Assembly (NCBI RefSeq): GCF_910591885.1
Contig: NW_025963613.1
Span: forward strand, 62,001 to 126,000
Source of the DNA: Bombus terrestris
Lineage: Eukaryota; Arthropoda; Insecta; Hymenoptera; Apidae
Direction of reading: 5' to 3'
Length of the DNA: 64,000 bases
The translations under genes and the position numbers were made by a program. A model generated the notes under the pieces. It had not been told where the DNA came from. It searched no databases and saw only the letters and a list, made by a program, of their open reading frames with translations. Below, one piece after another: positions 63,351-64,000 of this stretch (its first letter is position 1; each line of letters opens with the position of its first letter).

Positions 63351-64000
63351 ACGGTGTCCAACGGTGTCCAACGGTGTCCAACGGTGTCCCACGTTGTCCC
63401 ACGTTGTCCCACGTTGTCCCACGGTGTCCAACGATGTCCAACGGTGTCCCACGTTGTCCCACGTTGTCCCACGTTGTCCCACGTTGTCCAACGATGTCCA
63501 ACGGTGTCCCACGTTGTCCCACGTTGTTCCATGGTTTCCCACGTTGTCCCACGTTGTCCCACGTTGTCCCACGGTGTCCAACGATGTCCCACGTTGTCCC
63601 ACGTTGTCCCACGTTGTCCCACGTTGTCCCACGATGTCCCACGTTGTCCCACGTTGTCCCACGTTGTCCCACGTTGTCCCACGTTGTCCCACGTTGTCCA
63701 ACGATGTCCAACGGTGTCCCACGTTGTCCCACGTTGTTCCATGGTTTCCCACGTTGTCCCACGTTGTCCCACGTTGTCCCACGGTGTCCAACGATGTCCA
63801 ACGGTGTCCAACGGTGTCCAACGGTGTCCAACGGTGTCCCACGTTGTCCCACGTTGTCCCACGTTGTCCCACGGTGTCCAACGATGTCCAACGGTGTCCC
63901 ACGTTGTCCCACGTTGGCCCACGTTGTCCCACGTTGTCCCACGTTGTCCCACGATGTCCCACGTTGTCCCACGTTGTCCCACGTTGTCCCACGTTGTCCC

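Larger units (their letters stand above)
1..64000. repeat. 10-bp tandem satellite array, consensus ACGTTGTCCC, about 6,400 units
   Basis: Every block of ten bases is the same unit or a substitution variant, from the first base to the last, with no shift in register and no inverted unit. Main forms are T (ACGTTGTCCC), A (ACGATGTCCC), G (ACGGTGTCCC), Ga (ACGGTGTCCA), Aa (ACGATGTCCA) and Ta (ACGTTGTCCA). Variation is concentrated at columns 4 and 10. GC is close to 60 percent, with strong strand asymmetry: the consensus has four C and two G on the + strand. There is one CpG per unit, kept in nearly all units. No gene, RNA gene, promoter or mobile element is visible anywhere. The open frames are a consequence of the stop-free unit. 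Function is unknown; a satellite or giant minisatellite is the plain reading. Host and chromosomal position cannot be inferred because no flank is present. Confidence 0.99.

Noticed and set aside
1..64000. CRISPR array
   Set aside because: The period is 10 bp with no repeat-spacer alternation and no unique spacers; nothing resembles a leader or cas genes.
1..64000. Telomere repeat
   Set aside because: The - strand has a GGG per unit, but I recognise no known telomere motif of this form. The many variant units, segmental duplications and absence of a terminal polarity fit an internal satellite better. Mapping to a chromosome end would be needed to reconsider.
1..64000. Centromeric higher-order repeat array
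   Set aside because: Copied blocks have many different sizes (340 bp to 3.5 kb) and irregular spacing; no single higher-order period persists. Centromere identity cannot be judged without chromatin data.
1..64000. tRNA, rRNA, riboswitch or other structured RNA genes
   Set aside because: No stretch departs from the 10-bp unit, so no complex secondary structure or conserved RNA motif can be present.
1..64000. Transposon or insertion sequence at the duplication edges
   Set aside because: At the edges of the copied blocks there is only more repeat: no terminal inverted repeats, target-site duplications or transposase reading.
1..64000. Assembly artefact producing an artificially perfect array
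   Set aside because: Not fully excluded, but private single-copy variants scattered throughout (for example 481, 4161, 9131, 21781, 33041, 42341, 56391, 57961) and distinct copied blocks are hard to produce by simple assembler looping. Read-depth and spanning-read checks would decide.

Overview
The window is a single uninterrupted head-to-tail array of a 10-bp unit, consensus ACGTTGTCCC on the + strand, about 6,400 copies. It runs off both ends, so the true array is longer than 64 kb. There is no unique sequence, gene, RNA gene, transposon or CRISPR array in it. I read it as satellite (giant minisatellite) DNA, most plausibly from a eukaryote assembled with accurate long reads. Nothing here identifies the species; the near-complete retention of one CpG per unit argues for an unmethylated, CpG-tolerant or recently amplified array.

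Units differ almost only by substitution, mainly at column 4 (T, G or A) and column 10 (C or A). Names used below: T = ACGTTGTCCC; A = ACGATGTCCC; G = ACGGTGTCCC; Ta, Aa and Ga = the same units ending in A instead of C. A linked two-unit haplotype (ACGTTGTTCC then ATGGTTTCCC, 'the CCATGG pair') recurs roughly a hundred times. Rarer marker units (GCGATGTCCA, ACGTTTTCCC, ACGTGGTCCC, ACGTTGTCCG, ACGTTGGCCC, AGGTTGGCCC, ACTTTGTCCC, GCGTTGTCCC, ACGTCGTCCC, ACGTTGTACC, ACGTTGTCAA) allow segments to be traced. The 10-bp register never slips in 64,000 bases and no unit is inverted; all visible length change is in whole units.

Above the 10-bp level the array is a patchwork of copied segments. It contains a fresh 1,420-bp tandem duplication (60511-63350), a 2.5-kb copy pair 5.94 kb apart (about 53.5 and 59.4 kb), a 3.55-kb near-tandem pair (about 23.8 and 27.6 kb), several 1.0-1.6-kb pairs, a 310-bp module in five scattered places from 1.4 to 41 kb, and a 21-unit (210-bp) word without T units found six times whole and three times shortened. 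Marker families are regional: AGGTTGGCCC lies only between 9 and 30 kb, ACGTTGTCAA only beyond 37 kb, and ACGTCGTCCC almost only beyond 37 kb.

The enormous open frames are a by-product. The unit has no stop codon in any frame on either strand, and a period of 10 makes every frame read the same cyclic decapeptide. Only 15 stop codons exist in six frames over 64 kb, all from rare single-base variants. Of more interest are DNA-level properties: the - strand fits the G3+N1-7 quadruplex pattern wherever four units ending in CCC follow each other; TT and CCC alternate about 5 bp out of phase once per helical turn; and the column-4 and column-10 changes together remove the ACGT core and the GGG run, so runs of Ga and Aa are 'off' patches in an 'on' array.
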